From the NCBI GenBank assembly GCA_003254905.1, contig QANU01067568.1, positions 78,166-142,165 on the forward strand: a DNA stretch of 64,000 bases, given 5' to 3'. The stretch's first letter is position 1; each line of letters starts with the position of its first letter. The DNA comes from Nissolia schottii. Taxonomy: Eukaryota > Streptophyta > Magnoliopsida > Fabales > Fabaceae. The notes beneath the pieces are model-generated. The model made no database searches. It was given only the letters and a program-made list of their open reading frames with translations, and had not been told where the DNA came from. A program made the position numbers and the translations under genes. Positions 23,926-36,639 of the stretch are shown here, piece by piece.

Positions 23926-24823
23926 TATATAATGTTGTAATTATTATATTTATTTTACATTTGAACTGTGTAACTAATAAATGACTAAAAATATTTAACT
24001 TTTTCCACTAGGATGATTTGAACTAAGTACATCAAGTTGAACAAATAAGTGTCTTTGTTACTAAGTTAACAATATTGTTGTGTTATAATATTGCAATCAT
24101 TTTATATTTGAATTATGTTATTAATAAATGACTTAAAAATCAAACTTTTATGAAAAAAGACAAAAATAAAAATTTTAATAAGCTTAAAATAATTCTAATA
24201 GAGTATAGTTAATAAAAAATTTATTTCATTAATAAAAAAGTAATAGGTTAAACCTATAAATTTTAATAAATTAGGCAAGAAAAAATCATATAAATTTAGA
24301 AAAAAGATATTAATTTTAAAAAAATTATATTATTTATTTATATTTAGAAAAATCATATATATTGGTTGCTAATCATATTATATATATATATCAAAATATT
24401 AATTTAAAATTATATATATAATTTATTTTTTAAAAAAAATCATATGCATTTTTTTATACATTAAGATGATTATTTTTCTAACAAAATAAACATTTTCATT
24501 AACTATACTCTATTAGATTTATTTTAACCTTATTAAAAAATTTATTTGTATTTTTTTCTTAAAAGTTTGTTTTTTAAGTCATATTAGGAACACAATTCAG
24601 ACATAAAATCTATACTAGTATATAATGAGGATTCAAAAATATATATAAAGATTGTAATATTATAACAAAAAAATGTTAATAACTTAGTGGTAATGACACT
24701 TATTTGTTTAGTTTAATATACTTAGTTCAAATCATTCTAGTGTCAATAGTTAAATATTTTAAGTCATTTATTAATTACACAGTTTAAATATAAAATAAAT
24801 ATAATAGTTACAACATTATACAC
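23926..24823. repeat. Large imperfect inverted repeat (foldback)
   Basis: The left arm is about 23926-24232 and the right arm about 24495-24823. Examples are 'ATAATGTTGTAATTATTATA' against 'TATAATAGTTACAACATTAT', and 'CTAATAGAGTATAGTTAAT' against 'ATTAACTATACTCTATTAG'. The spacer is about 260 bp. Each arm contains a repeated sub-unit with 'TAATAAATGACT.AAAA'. It could be a foldback element or two MITEs in opposite orientation. No target duplication was found. Confidence 0.7.
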
Positions 24824-25256
24824 TAACATCTTTTCGTATGTGATACACATGCAAATGGCATCCATGTGGATGAGACGTGACTGTTAACGGACAATAAGTT
24901 TTTTTTTTTTTTTTCAAAAAAAAAAAATTGCTCTACAAAGAGTTGAGAGGTTTGGTGCAAGAGTGTTGGAGGTTTGCTGTTGTGTCTTATTTAGTGGACT
25001 CTAGTGCCCAAATTCAATTGTCAAAGAGCAGCAGGCATATATAGCCCATGTGAATTTTGTGGCTTCAATTATTCTGTTCTGCTTACGCCGCTCTAACTTA
25101 ATTATTATTTCTGTATAATAATATGTTGTAATTTAAAATTCTTTAGGAAGCCTGCAGATGGGGGAGCTTTCTGTCATTTGCAAAATGTGTATTGTGAAAA
25201 CTTACGATTGTTAAGAATGCAGAGTGAATTTAACTTGTTGAGACAGAAAAAGTGAA

Positions 25257-25664
25257 TTGTGATCTAATATTGAATTGAATTTAATATTTACACTTGGACT
25301 AAACTAATCATGAAGGTTAAGTAATGAAATTGGGCCTTGGCCTGTTTTGTAGCTGGAGTCTAGTAAGAAGTAGCATAATTGATTCAACCATCTTGTCTAT
25401 GAATTGCAACCTTTGACCCAAAAAAAGAATTAAAAAATAGTTTATCAAATATTTCATGAGTTGTGATATAATATTGAATTGAATTTAATATTTACACTTG
25501 AACTAAACTAGTCATGAAGGTTAAGTAATGAAATTGGGCCTTGGCCTGTTTTGTAGCTCGAGTCTAGTAAGTAGTAGCAATTGTTGATTCAACCATCTTG
25601 TCTATGAATTGCAACCTTTGACCCAAAAAAATTAAAAAATAGTTTATCAAATATTTTATGAGTT
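25257..25664. repeat. 204-bp tandem duplication
   Basis: The unit 25257-25460 is repeated at 25461-25664 with only a few differences. It includes GAAATTGGGCCTTGGCCTG and TTGACCCAAAAAAA. High identity suggests a recent duplication. Confidence 0.92.
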
Positions 25665-27000
25665 AAATATCATATGCTACTTAATTAATTTATTAATTTT
25701 TTATAATTTTTCCAACTAAATTCATCAAATTTTATTATCATTTCATGATCTAGTATGACATATTAATAAATTATATGATCTAATGTGATAAATTAATATT
25801 TTTCAATACAACATTTGTAAAAAAGTATATCGTAAGCTTAAACGGTCCACAAATCTCTAAACATCTTATAAGTTGACTCTTTTAATGATTTAACTAATGA
25901 CAAAATTTATTACAATCATATAGAACATTAAATGATAGTAAAATTTGATGAATTTAGTTATAAAAATGATCAAAAATAGATAAATTAAGTAATATGGGGT
26001 ATTTACTCAAATAGAGTATTTAAGTAAAAAAAAAACCATCCTGCAGAATTTTTTTCTTTTTTCTCAGTTCCCAAATTTTTATAAGCTATCGATATCTTTT
26101 TGTATGCCAATGGTCATTATTTATTTTTAAATTTAAAATAATAAATAACTAGAGTTTTTTAACGAGAAAATGAAGATCTCATTCATAAAGTCGTCAAACG
26201 GTATTTATAAATTAAACATAATATATTATATATAATATTAATAAGGTACGAATATACAAATTTCATTTAAAACTAGCCAAACATATGTAGTTCTTCTCCT
26301 TATTCGAAAACTATCGATATCCAAACATCTTTTACATTAAAAACCAACACAATATTGTAATTTAAAAAATGTATTACACTTTCTTTCACAATAGATCTAA
26401 ATAACCTATTCATATGTAAGATCTCAATAAACAAAATATTACAAAGAGAAACAAAAACAACCATAAATAAAAAATAAAATACCACAAATGAGGAAAGCAT
26501 AAACACTAACACAAGGGAACGAAAACACAAGAATAATTATAAATGACAAAAAAGAAAAAATAACTGTGAAGTTGCTAAAAAAAAAAGGATGACAACCCCC
26601 TTCCAACCGTCATAAAAAAGGAGAGAAAATAAGTAATTAGAAATATGACTAGTTCTTAGTCACAAATAATCACTATTAAATTTGGATGGGGGCATCCGAC
26701 TAAAACAAAAAAACAGAAAAGAGAAGAAAATGCGCATGTGCAAAAACTAAGTCGTTTCAATTGCTGTGACTGTTTTGAGAGAGGAGGGAAAGAAGGGAGG
26801 TGGTACGACGTCGTGGCCTCGAGTCATCGAATACAATGGAAGTGCAGTTGGCAGCAGTTGAGAAAGTGAGGGAAAACTGGAAAAAGACATTGGGATTCCT
26901 CTTCCCTCTAAACGCAACGGAGCGATTCACTCTGATTGCGATTTAGGAGAGTGTGAACTCTGAAACCCTAATTTAACAAACCGTGAATTCGAGGAGGAAC

Positions 27001-30000
27001 ATGGATGCGAAGGATATACTGGGATTGCCCAAGAACTCATTCCCAGCTCTTGAGAAGAAGCCTCGTCCCCCCAAAGAGTCTCATCGTAAACCTGATGGCA
27101 TTTCGCGCGAGGTACATTCGTCTTCCTTCTCTGCCTCTTTACACTTTTTTTTTTCCTGAATCCAATTGAACTGAATTGTATATGTAGGTGTATGCGCTTA
27201 CCGGTGGAGTGCCATCTCTTATGCCTGCGGTTGATGTTTCTCAATTGAAAAAGAAACCTCCCTCTGATGAAAAGGTTTCTTTTCTTTTCGTTTTGTTTTT
27301 TTTTGTTTTGGTTCTCACCAATGCAATGGCTCTGAGTAATTTGAGTTGTTTATTTTATGGTCAGATCACTTGGCAATGGCTTCCTTTCACGAATTCTGCT
27401 CGTAAAGATAACCTTGAGCTTTACCATTGGGTAATTTCTTCCTTCAGTTCTCTCTGTAAAATCGAAAATGTTGTTATGTGTCTCAATGTCTCTCTTCTAT
27501 TGCAGGTCCGAGTAGTCAATGGTGTTCCACCTAAGGGGGACTATTCTTTCGCTAAGTATAACAAGGTAAGCTGCATGGGTTTCATTTTTTTTGTTTTTCG
27601 TTTTATTTTGAAATTTGGCTTGAGTTAACATTCTTATGCGGTGCAGTCTGTTGGCGTTATCAAATATACAGACGAGGAGTATGACAAGTATCTGACAGAT
27701 CCTGTAGGTATCATGTCTATTTTGTACAATTATTTGCATCATTGCATTGGCACTCATAGAACATAGTATTGGAATCCTTTTATTTTTAGAAGAGAAGGAT
27801 GTTCAGTTATTTTTGTGTAGGATGATAACAATAGATTATTCTGTTATAATCCTAGGGAGGTTTCTTTAGTCATTAGTTTAATTCAGATTTCATGTCTAAA
27901 TATTGATGGATCTGTATCCATGAACCTAGCTTAACTTTGCATCTGATTCTTTCCTACACTACCCCTAATTATACTTTTCATTGTTTAAATTATATCTTTG
28001 TAGATGTGGACCAAGGAGGAGACAGATCAACTATTTGACTTGTGTGCGAGGTTTGATCTCCGATTTGTTGTAATAGCAGATAGGTTCCCTTATTCTCGTA
28101 CTGTCGAAGAATTAAAGGATCGATATTATAGTGGTATGTCTACTTGTTTCCTAAAGTACTATATGTTGCACTTAGTTATTCCTTTTGTTTTATTCATACT
28201 TCCACTTTGATTGTTTGGAGAGTAGATAAATGAAAATGAGATATTTAAACTTGATTTTTAATGACATGCCCTTGTCTTGTAGTATCCCGGGCTATATTAA
28301 TTGCTAGAGCTCAATCTTCTGGGGATGTTGCAGCACATCCTCTTGTTAAGGTGCAGTTTATTTGCGGCTATCAAGTTACTTTCTTTTGTTTTTTGAGTAT
28401 ATTATTTGTAGTGGGTACAAAGTTGCATCTGCCTTAGGGCATTGCGACATGGTCATAGACTCATAGTAACTTGTGTTTCCTCCTCAATGTAGGAACCATA
28501 TAATGTTTCACAAGAGATGGAGCGAAAACGAGCACTGTCCATGGTCCTCTCTCAAACAAGGCAACAAGAGCGGCGCGATGAAGAGGTTTTGATTATTTTA
28601 GAAAAATATAAATCAGTAGTTTATATCTTTCTGCTATCAGTATACCTTCATAGCAAATGAAGTAAACTTGGCATTGGCTATCTACTTATGTTATTTCTTG
28701 CAGGTTCTTGTTGAAGCAAAAAGAATCGCTGAATTACGCATGCCTGCTAAGGTAACTTTTTATAGATTGCTTTTCTATGACACTGTTTGCTACATGTGCG
28801 GTGGAGGGATTGTTATTAAAATCAGTATTAAGTTTCAGGGCATCGATTTCCCTTTTTTTGATTGATCATGCTTCTGAATTCCTACCCATGACTTAAAATA
28901 TTGAGGAGTGTTACTTATCATTTTGTTTATGCATCAACAATTTTCTGTTCCAGCTTGTACTTTTTCATTTGCACCGGAAGATTAGTTAGGGTTGTGTACT
29001 CATCATAACTTTATTATCGCTGATTTTTACTGGCTATAAAATGTGTTGAAAGGTACGTCATTGAATCACTAGTTCCCAATTTATAATAACCAAATTGGGG
29101 CAACAAAATTCATGGAATATATAAAGTGTATCCACATGAGCTGTATGCACACTCGTAATTGTGATTTGTGATATCCTGTGTTTGATTTTATATCTGTTTT
29201 AGGTTGCTGAAGAGTCTCAGTTGGCTGTTGCTTCAAATGCCGGTGCAGAAGTTACAGGGAGGGCTATCCCTGGTGAAACTGTATCTCCATCAAATGTGCA
29301 CCTTCCATCAATGGCTGTGCCTTCAACAATAACAGATAATGCATCTACTCTAGCTTCTCTTCGCATGGTAAGTTATACAGAAGGTTTCCAGTTATGCATC
29401 TTCTGCCTTTTCCGATTTTCTACTTGGACACTTCTGTTCTCAATGTCTCCAACGCCCCACTCTCGATCCCTGTCCCTGTCCCTGCCCCAAGGAAAGGAAT
29501 AATGACGAAGATTTTGATGATCAAGTTTTTGAACTGATCTCAATATTTTACATGATTATTTTTTCAGATGAGATAATTTCATTTCTTTTTTTAATGCTTG
29601 TACTTCATAACATAATCTGATAGTAAGAAATGTTTCAGCTTCGTGTATATTCAAGAACATATGCACTTGAGCAAATGGTGCAGGCTACAACTTCATCTGC
29701 TGGACTTCGGACTGTCAAACGTGTGGAGCAAACTTTGCAAGATCTTGGGGTTTGTCCGAATTGCTTGAACTTTAGTTAAAATAGTTAATTTTTTCCTCCC
29801 TTGTGCAGTCATGTAGTAGTAACTGCGCTGTATTTGTAACAATATATAAAGCCCTCACTTCATTTCTCAGTGGCTGGCTGCAATGTTGTGTGCTTTTAGA
29901 GAGCTATTTAGGCTCAGCTTGCATAGCTGGCTTTGCTTGTCTCTTTTTGACCAGCCTCTTAATATTTCAATTATGAATGAAGATATATTATTTTATATTT

Positions 30001-31128
30001 AATTGAACAACTTATTTACAAATGAAATAAGTATATATATTAACAGAATAATATTGAGCTCATTTCAGCTTAGCTTGCTTAGGTTTGCTGAAGCTTTAAT
30101 TCTCAAACATATATCTATATCAAATCTGAGCTGAAATGATTATTTAATGAGTTGAGCTCAGATATTTGGTTCCATGGGTGAAGCCTAATCACACGAGAAA
30201 TATCGTAACTCAATTCCTGTTGTGTTTCCATTTAATTTATTGACTGTGATTACAGGTCAATTTGAAACCAAGAATTCCAACTAAAGCTGTATGTGCAGAG
30301 CATCTTGAACTAAGAAAAGAAATACTAACTTTGCTGAATCTTCAGAAACAGGTAAATGAGAGTTAGGAGAAATAAAATTTCCATGTGGAATGCATTTATT
30401 AGCTTTATATTATGAGCAGAGTTCGAGGATTTCTTTAGTTAGAAATCAGAATGTCCATAGGGTTGTACTATGACTTTCTAATGTTTGATTTTTATAGGAT
30501 TAGCAATGACAACATTGGCTTCCTTTTTCAAATATAAATTTCTTCGATTTAATCACTTGTTAAGATATTCTTTTTCAGGTGCAATATAAAGAGGCTGAAG
30601 GTTCATCTTTTCGTGATGGGTCATATGGTGAAACACCAGGCACACCAAAGGTTAGAAATCCGGTTTTTGTTTTGGTACTTTCCCTCTATTGTTTTCAGCT
30701 TGTAATTGTCCAATCACGCTGTTCTTTGTTCAAACCATGAGTTGTGATTTGGAAACTACTGACAGCATTTGCATCGTGGTGTGGATCAGGACTGGACATT
30801 TACTCCAGATTCCATGAATTTCGGAGGTAATATATTTTGTTTCCACCTGCTACCTAATTTTCTGTAAGCGATGGGCATTTCATCTATTTATTATTAAATC
30901 TCTGAATATAACTGGTTTCAGGGGAAAGGATTGCCAAAAAGGACCATAAGCGCAAGGTACACTACATAGTATTTTTCTAGTTATTCTATCCTTGATTGTT
31001 TATTTTCACTTAACCATTTTCATAATGCATTATTATTAATCTTTAAAACTTTATTTACACAGACACATGGAGCTCCATCGTCATCAGGTCATAAAAGACC
31101 TCGAAAACAAAAGGCGTCAGATCTTTAG
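27001..31128 (+). CDS. SWC4: SWC4/DMAP1, SWR1 and NuA4 complex subunit
   Basis: A nuclear subunit shared by the SWR1 remodeller, which deposits H2A.Z, and the NuA4 acetyltransferase. The 16 exons are 27001-27111, 27188-27274, 27365-27430, 27506-27565, 27647-27703, 28004-28133, 28283-28350, 28493-28585, 28704-28751, 29203-29367, 29639-29749, 30256-30351, 30579-30650, 30766-30826, 30922-30956 and 31063-31128. All junctions are GT-AG and in frame. The 441 residues match my recollection of the Arabidopsis length. It starts [20 protein letters not shown]. The SANT-like domain starts at about residue 128 ([20 protein letters not shown]) and includes [17 protein letters not shown] charged helix follows ([20 protein letters not shown]), then the DMAP1 domain ([27 protein letters not shown]). 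The C-terminus is basic ([13 protein letters not shown]). No defects were seen. Confidence 0.96.
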
Positions 31129-31136
31129 TTTCATTG

Positions 31137-31358
31137 GTAAGCACTTAAATTTTGCTCTGATGATACAAATCATTATCATTCTCTTATACTTCAATATCCG
31201 TATGTACCATGTGTTTGCATCTTTAATATTAACACCGTAAGTGCTTCCACAACCTTAATGGTACTTATTTCTTCTGTTTTTTGTCTGTAAAATGAATCCG
31301 TGCTAAAAAAAGATTTATACTGAGTATTTACTAATTGATGTTGTGTGTTATCCTTCAG
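31137..31358 (+). other. Probable 3'-UTR intron of SWC4
   Basis: Eight bases after the stop codon, TCATTG|GTAAGC gives a strong donor. TTATCCTTCAG|GTGGC at 31358 gives a matching acceptor. If spliced, the intron lies too close to the stop to trigger nonsense-mediated decay under the usual 50-55-base rule. Confidence 0.55.
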
Positions 31359-32104
31359 GTGGCAACCGGAAAAGATGTTTTGTAGAATCCTGTTAATCAG
31401 AATTATGAATGTCTGGCATTGAACTTTAAACACCTGGAAATTCTGAGTGCGGCATAGTTTAGTTTAACTGAGTTTGGTTTTATCTGATCTACAATTTAGA
31501 TTATTTTATGCCATTCTTGGAATTCGGTGCAAAAATGAGCATTGACATCCCTGGGATGAGTGGGATCTTGCATCTTCAACATGTGTAGCTCTACCGAGAA
31601 GCTGAACTAGCACGGTGAAAAGGGAAAAAGAAAAAAAGCTGAACTATATTTTTGTGCTTGCAAAGCTTTGTAGGGGTACCGGGTGTTTCTGACTAAACAA
31701 GCTCCTCATTAGGATATGCGTGTAAATAAGTTTGGAGTTTGGCAATCTAGATGTTATTGTGTGAAAGCTTATGGGTGGATGTTGAGATTGGTATGCTCAT
31801 TGTAGTGAAGCTAATGGAATGAATGCCTTGCTTCAAGTCAAATTAGAGAATTAAACTGAAGTTTCAGGGGCAAAAGAACGTATATTTTCATCTCATACCA
31901 TGTTCAACAGAAAATATATTGCTCCTCTGACACAGATTGCAGAGTAAAAATGAAAATAAAATGTTCTAGATTTATACATGATCTTTCCGATTTCTAAATT
32001 AAAGAATATAATTTTATTCAAATTTGTCATGGACGTGATAAAATTAATGGAAAGGATATAATATTTGGAAGGCAAAGAAGGTAGGAACATCATATTTCGA
32101 ATAG
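31359..32104. other. SWC4 3' UTR and spacer to the lipase gene
   Basis: The 3' ends of two converging genes. No coding signal was seen beyond short chance frames. Confidence 0.5.
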
Positions 32105-34681
32105 TTATGACATGAAATATCGTTGTGCACGGCGCCTTCGTTCTGCCGACAACCTTCTAGCAAAGCTGCCAAAATATGACGAGAAAGCACAAAAATGAGA
32201 TGAACAGGTATGTAAAAGTGAATAAACAACGAAAATTTGAGGATGGGTAGCCCGTTACTGACTGGGTGATAGCCTCGTAATTGGTGGGCAACCTTCCATT
32301 CACGAACAGAGGCGTTTCTTGCAAGCCAGTTATTGGGTTAACCAACGTAATGGGCCTATTGAGAAGGTCCCTTGCAATCCTCTCCAACGCATCAATGTTG
32401 TCTTCACTTGCGTCATTGAGTTTGATTTGGTCAGGATCCAGTGTGTTATCCTGGTGCGGAACCAAACCATAAGCCATGTCTCATTTAGTTACAATAATAA
32501 CAATTAGTTAGTTACAGGTATGGGGTTGGCATACCTGGATTCGGAGGAAATTGTTCATAGAATTGTGGTGTCCTAGTACAAGGGCGGTGCACATATCTAC
32601 CATGTCATCGGAAGCCCTAAAGAGAACATCAATCAACGGCGGCAATCCTTTTTCCATGTTGAACCAATCAAGTGGCCCACCGAATCCAATTGCATGACCA
32701 TAGAGCTTTGCAGAACCAGTCCCAAGAGACACAACCATAAATTTACTGTAATCAGGACCCTCATGCATTGCAGTGGCACGGTTTGCACTCATCCTTGCCG
32801 CTTCATGTATGGCAAACATTGTCTGAGTGACAGAAAACGGACTCCAACAAGCAATAAGTTTCATGAATGTGTTAAAATGAATTGTCATTGAAATGCTGGA
32901 GAATCATATTTGTAACATTACAGGATTGTTGGCTGCTATTCCACCATCAACTAGAGAGTATCTTATGCCATCGGCATGGAACTCATGGGGAGGGAAATAA
33001 TATGGAGCAGCCGCTGTGCTCATGATCACGTCTGCAAATTTTATATCAGATTTCATCCTCTTTGCCTGCATTCATGCATTTGGCAAATGCGTCATCAGCA
33101 TTCAGAAAAGCATAGCAACATGCAAACTATTGGCTAGCCATAATACTAACAGAAACAGAAGTAAACAAGAGTACAAGCTTGGGAAGACCAGACCCGCCTG
33201 CTGTGTAGAGAATATGACAGGGTGGAGGGAGTTCATGTCATAAGCTGGAATGATGACATTTGTCATAGTATCAGCCAGGCAAATTTCTCCAAGAATTTCC
33301 GTGATTTTTATATTTAGAGCAGACTTGTCATATAAAGGGGCAAAAGCCTTGGTCAAAAGCCACACCCCGGCTTTCAATACCCATGACTTGGGAAATTTGA
33401 TCATCTTGCTAAACAAAGATCCTCCTGGAGAGGGGTCAAGACTGCGAGTCACATACGAAAACCGTTAGAGGACAGCCTTTACTGAAGAAGAAGGCACGAT
33501 GCTTGTTATAGCCAAATGATAAGGAAGAAAAAATGTTGAAGAAACAGGTGATATTACCCTTCCAGAAACTATGGTAAGACTAAAATATGAAAATGAAGTT
33601 AAGGTGATATGAAAATGAAGCTAAGGTGAAGGTTCCTATCCCTTGATATTGTTTCATATCATTAGTTAATCCTTTCCAACCTACAATAAAATTCAAAGCC
33701 AAGCCACACTATCTACCTGTATTTCATGCGAGTTTTTCTCAGTTTCTGATCTATTGTGCTAACACTTAGCCTAATTTATGCTCCCTAAGTTCCTGATTTG
33801 TCCAGGAATATACAATTAGCATAGTTATACCTTCTCATGAATGGTTTAGCAATAGAATTCATAATCTCCACTTCTTCAGAAAATATTTTTGGACCTTCTT
33901 CGCGATAGAACTTGTTGATTTCTTTGGCAGCGCAAGGCCGACCATCTTTTGTGGAAGGTGTTGTAAGCATTGCTGTCATGATTCCTCCTGTGCTTGTCCC
34001 TGCAATATAATCAAAGTAGTCCACAACCCTCGCATCTTCACCGTCAAACTTCTGCAAAGAAATAAACAATGAAAAGAAAGATAAAACAACAGAAGGTTAT
34101 CCAACCAATACTGAAAGTGCTGACGATGATGACTTCTGCATTATCAACTATGAAAAGTGTTGCAAGTGTTATATCTTGTTGGTTAAATGTGCGTTTTCAA
34201 ATTCAGAACTTCTCTAATGATTTTGTGTTTTCAAATTTAGAGTTTTTACCTATTTATTCATAGTGAATTTTATCTTTGGTTGTTAGGCCATTGAGATTTT
34301 GTGCGCTTGTACATACATGATACATTACATTGCATAATATTTTCTAATGAAGTGCTCTTTCACTCAATTAATTGCTTTCATCCTTCTTGTGCTTTGGATC
34401 TTGCTGGATCCAACTGCGTATAAAATTTTATATATGTTCAACAGTTTTTTTCAACTTATTTCTCCCAAAGTCCAACCCCAATACTTCTTTCCTTTCCTTG
34501 TTTCATTTTGCCAAAAGAATGGAGAGAAAGCATGCTAGAAATATCTTACCTGAAGTTCAGCTTCAAGGATGGCCACAATAAACCCTGGGATAACACCACG
34601 AATCCCTCCTCCATCGATGCTAAGTATGGTAATGAGTCCTCCATTATCATCCATAGGTGTAGTTGGACTTCCATACATCAT
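32105..34681 (-). CDS. Patatin-like phospholipase
   Basis: A lipid acyl hydrolase of the patatin family, which cleaves acyl chains from membrane lipids with a Ser-Asp dyad. The exons are 34681-34550, 34051-33831, 33441-33198, 33065-32922, 32822-32535, 32450-32263 and 32165-32105, giving 425 residues. The oxyanion loop is DGGGIRG (23-29). The nucleophile is S64 in GTSTGG. The catalytic Asp is D239 in [11 protein letters not shown]. The C-terminus [14 protein letters not shown] matches plant patatin-like proteins. Two ATGs three bases apart start the frame at 34681; M10 is an alternative start. Intron 3 needs a GC donor (CAG|GCGGGT) to keep the frame, which is less certain than the other junctions. 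Exon 6 uses the donor CCCA|GTCAGT; other GT sites lead to a stop. There is no signal peptide, so a cytosolic or membrane-associated role is likely. Confidence 0.9.
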
Positions 34682-34926
34682 CCTTACTTGATACCAAACT
34701 TCTTAGCAATCAGCAATTACCTGACCCTGGAAGTTGATAACATGGGAAAGAAGATGATCCCCTCACCTACTTATGAAGAAAGCATAGAATAGTAACATAT
34801 TCTTTGTGCTAGGCTCCAAGTAAATAATAATTCAAGAATCTCTCTGTGCACAAGTTTTGCCTTCCCAGTTTCGGCAGCAAAAGGAGAAACTTTCAATGCT
34901 TTCAACTCCTCTTTAAGGAAGTGCTG

Positions 34927-35184
34927 TCATAAATTCGTCCTTTTTCCCTGGGGCATGTTTTTATCTGCAGCCCTATCAGTCTTCTCTAGATTCATATAGC
35001 TGGCTTCCTTACTTTCTGGGGTTGTTTTCATCACCTTTGGTACCATCCCAAAACTTTTGGCCAGGTAGTTCATATTACAACCAGTTTCTGCTGAAGCCTT
35101 TCCTTTATTTGTAAAATTGTAATTCACATATTGTACTCTCTCCATCCTTACTTTGGTACCATCTCTATACATCATCCTTATCAT
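34927..35184 (-). CDS. Unrecognised 85-residue ORF upstream of the lipase gene
   Basis: An open frame, MIRMMYRDGTKVRMERVQY to AADKNMPQGKRTNL, rich in Lys, Met and Asn. The composition looks protein-like, but I recognise no family and find no clear flanking splice partners. The start (AAGGATGATGTATAG) resembles the bases around the lipase start (AAGGATGATGTATGG), so it may be a chance or duplicated fragment. Weakly supported. Confidence 0.2.
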   Translation of the reverse strand: MIRMMYRDGTKVRMERVQYVNYNFTNKGKASAETGCNMNYLAKSFGMVPKVMKTTPESKEASYMNLEKTDRAADKNMPQGKRTNL

Positions 35185-35769
35185 TTAGGCCTAAAATATG
35201 ATGAATGCTATTGCAACAAGCCTAACCAAGAACAATTTATTATGCTGAAGCATATCAAAGTAAATTCACAATGAATGAGTATTATCTGGCAATGCTATTT
35301 GAACAATAAAAAGAAACACCTGCATACAAAATTCTAGTAGTACATTTACCAGTACCACAATCACAAACAACCAGGGATACAAAAAGAGGTAACACAACCA
35401 AGTAACAATAAGAAACTAGGGCAACAGCACACCTGTAAAGCACCTGGTGAACCCTGATTTTATATAAACTCTGATACCCGTTACGCAATTCTTCAACTAG
35501 TATGATAAATATCTTTAAGCCAGAAGTGCAATAAGAAGCCAGTAAAGAAACTTCCACATAAATGAGGCCATGGCATTGGCAAGAATACAATGGTTTATTA
35601 TATATTTTCCATGAGCACATGGATATCAATCATACTCTCAATTATTCACATGTATAGTACCTCGACCGCAAACAATTCATACACCGACCTATATATATTT
35701 CTATGTCACAAACTTAGGTGAATTTAGAAGCATGAAATATATAATAATGATCATCATCAAATCAATCAA

Positions 35770-36529
35770 TCAATCCTCCTTGGAGGAGAAGGTAACATTG
35801 AGAATATCTGGAAACTTCTCCTTGATGGCTGCTTTAATTCCAGATCCAATGGATTCAGGCCCAGCATAGTTAACAAGACACTCCGAGCCTTCAACAGACA
35901 GCACCTCCACACTGCCTCCAAAATTTTTAATCGCCGGCCTCAGTATCTCAAGATGATTATTCACCGCCTGAAATTGCAACAATCACCAGAACATAAATTA
36001 ATTTCATTCATTATCCCAAAAAAAATATAAAATAAAATAAAATAAATGAATTACCTACCTCAACGGTTGTTTCCCTGGGTTGAAGAGCATCGTATACTTG
36101 CTGTATATCCTTGACGGCGTCTCCGAATTTTTCCTTAAGGACGCGCTCAATTCCCATCTTCATGGTGGTGGTTGAGCTTGGACAAGACTCGCATGCGCCC
36201 TGGAGCCTGAGAGATATAACGCCGTCTTCGACGGAGACAACGTCGACGTTTCCTCCGTCAGCGATCAGGTAAGGCCGAACGTCCTCCAGAACGAGGTCAA
36301 CGTTCGCTTCCGTCAGATCAAAAGTCTTTGCAGAGTACAATCCCCCGGAAGAGGAAGAAGAAGAGGCTGAGTTGTTCTGGTTGGATGATGCAGAGGCCAA
36401 TCGAATTGAAATTGAACTTCTCTTTTGCTTCGGAGATACGAAAAATGACGAAAACCTTGGCACGTTGATTGAAGAGGTTGAAGTCTTCAGCGGTGCCGTG
36501 GTGGCTGTAACGGCAAGAGAAGAAGCCAT
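35770..36529 (-). CDS. NFU2: NifU-like Fe-S scaffold, plastid (NFU1/2/3 type)
   Basis: A plastid scaffold that assembles and hands on Fe-S clusters, for example to photosystem I. Exon 1 is 36529-36059 and exon 2 is 35967-35770, giving 222 residues. Residues 1 to about 65 form a Ser-rich plastid transit peptide (MASSLAVTATTAPLKTSTSS). The first NFU domain (about 72-150) carries the cluster-binding CESC motif, C113 and C116, in LQGACESCPSSTTTMKMG. The second NFU domain, encoded by exon 2, lacks Cys-x-x-Cys, as in the plant NFU1-3 group. The intron lies between the domains. The exact paralogue (1, 2 or 3) is inferred from overall style. A GA repeat sits just upstream of the ATG (about 36535-36553). 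Confidence 0.93.
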
Positions 36530-36639
36530 GGACAGAGAGAGAGAGAGAGAGAGTCACAGTGACGGAGCAGGATTACAATACACGCCGCACATAGCAAAGG
36601 AGCAGTGTGGCGGTGGTTCTTGCACTAGGCCCAGCTGAC

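Larger units (their letters stand above)
21791..26820. other. Intergenic AT-rich, repeat-bearing region
   Basis: No gene was recognised. It holds a large imperfect inverted repeat (23926-24823), a 204-bp tandem duplication (25257-25664) and many short A/T tracts. The end, from about 26750, is GC-richer and probably begins the SWC4 promoter. Confidence 0.55.

Noticed and set aside
36318..36638. Alternative ORFs overlapping NFU exon 1
   Set aside because: The NFU frame has the transit peptide, the CESC motif and a clean splice to the second NFU domain; the others are shadows.
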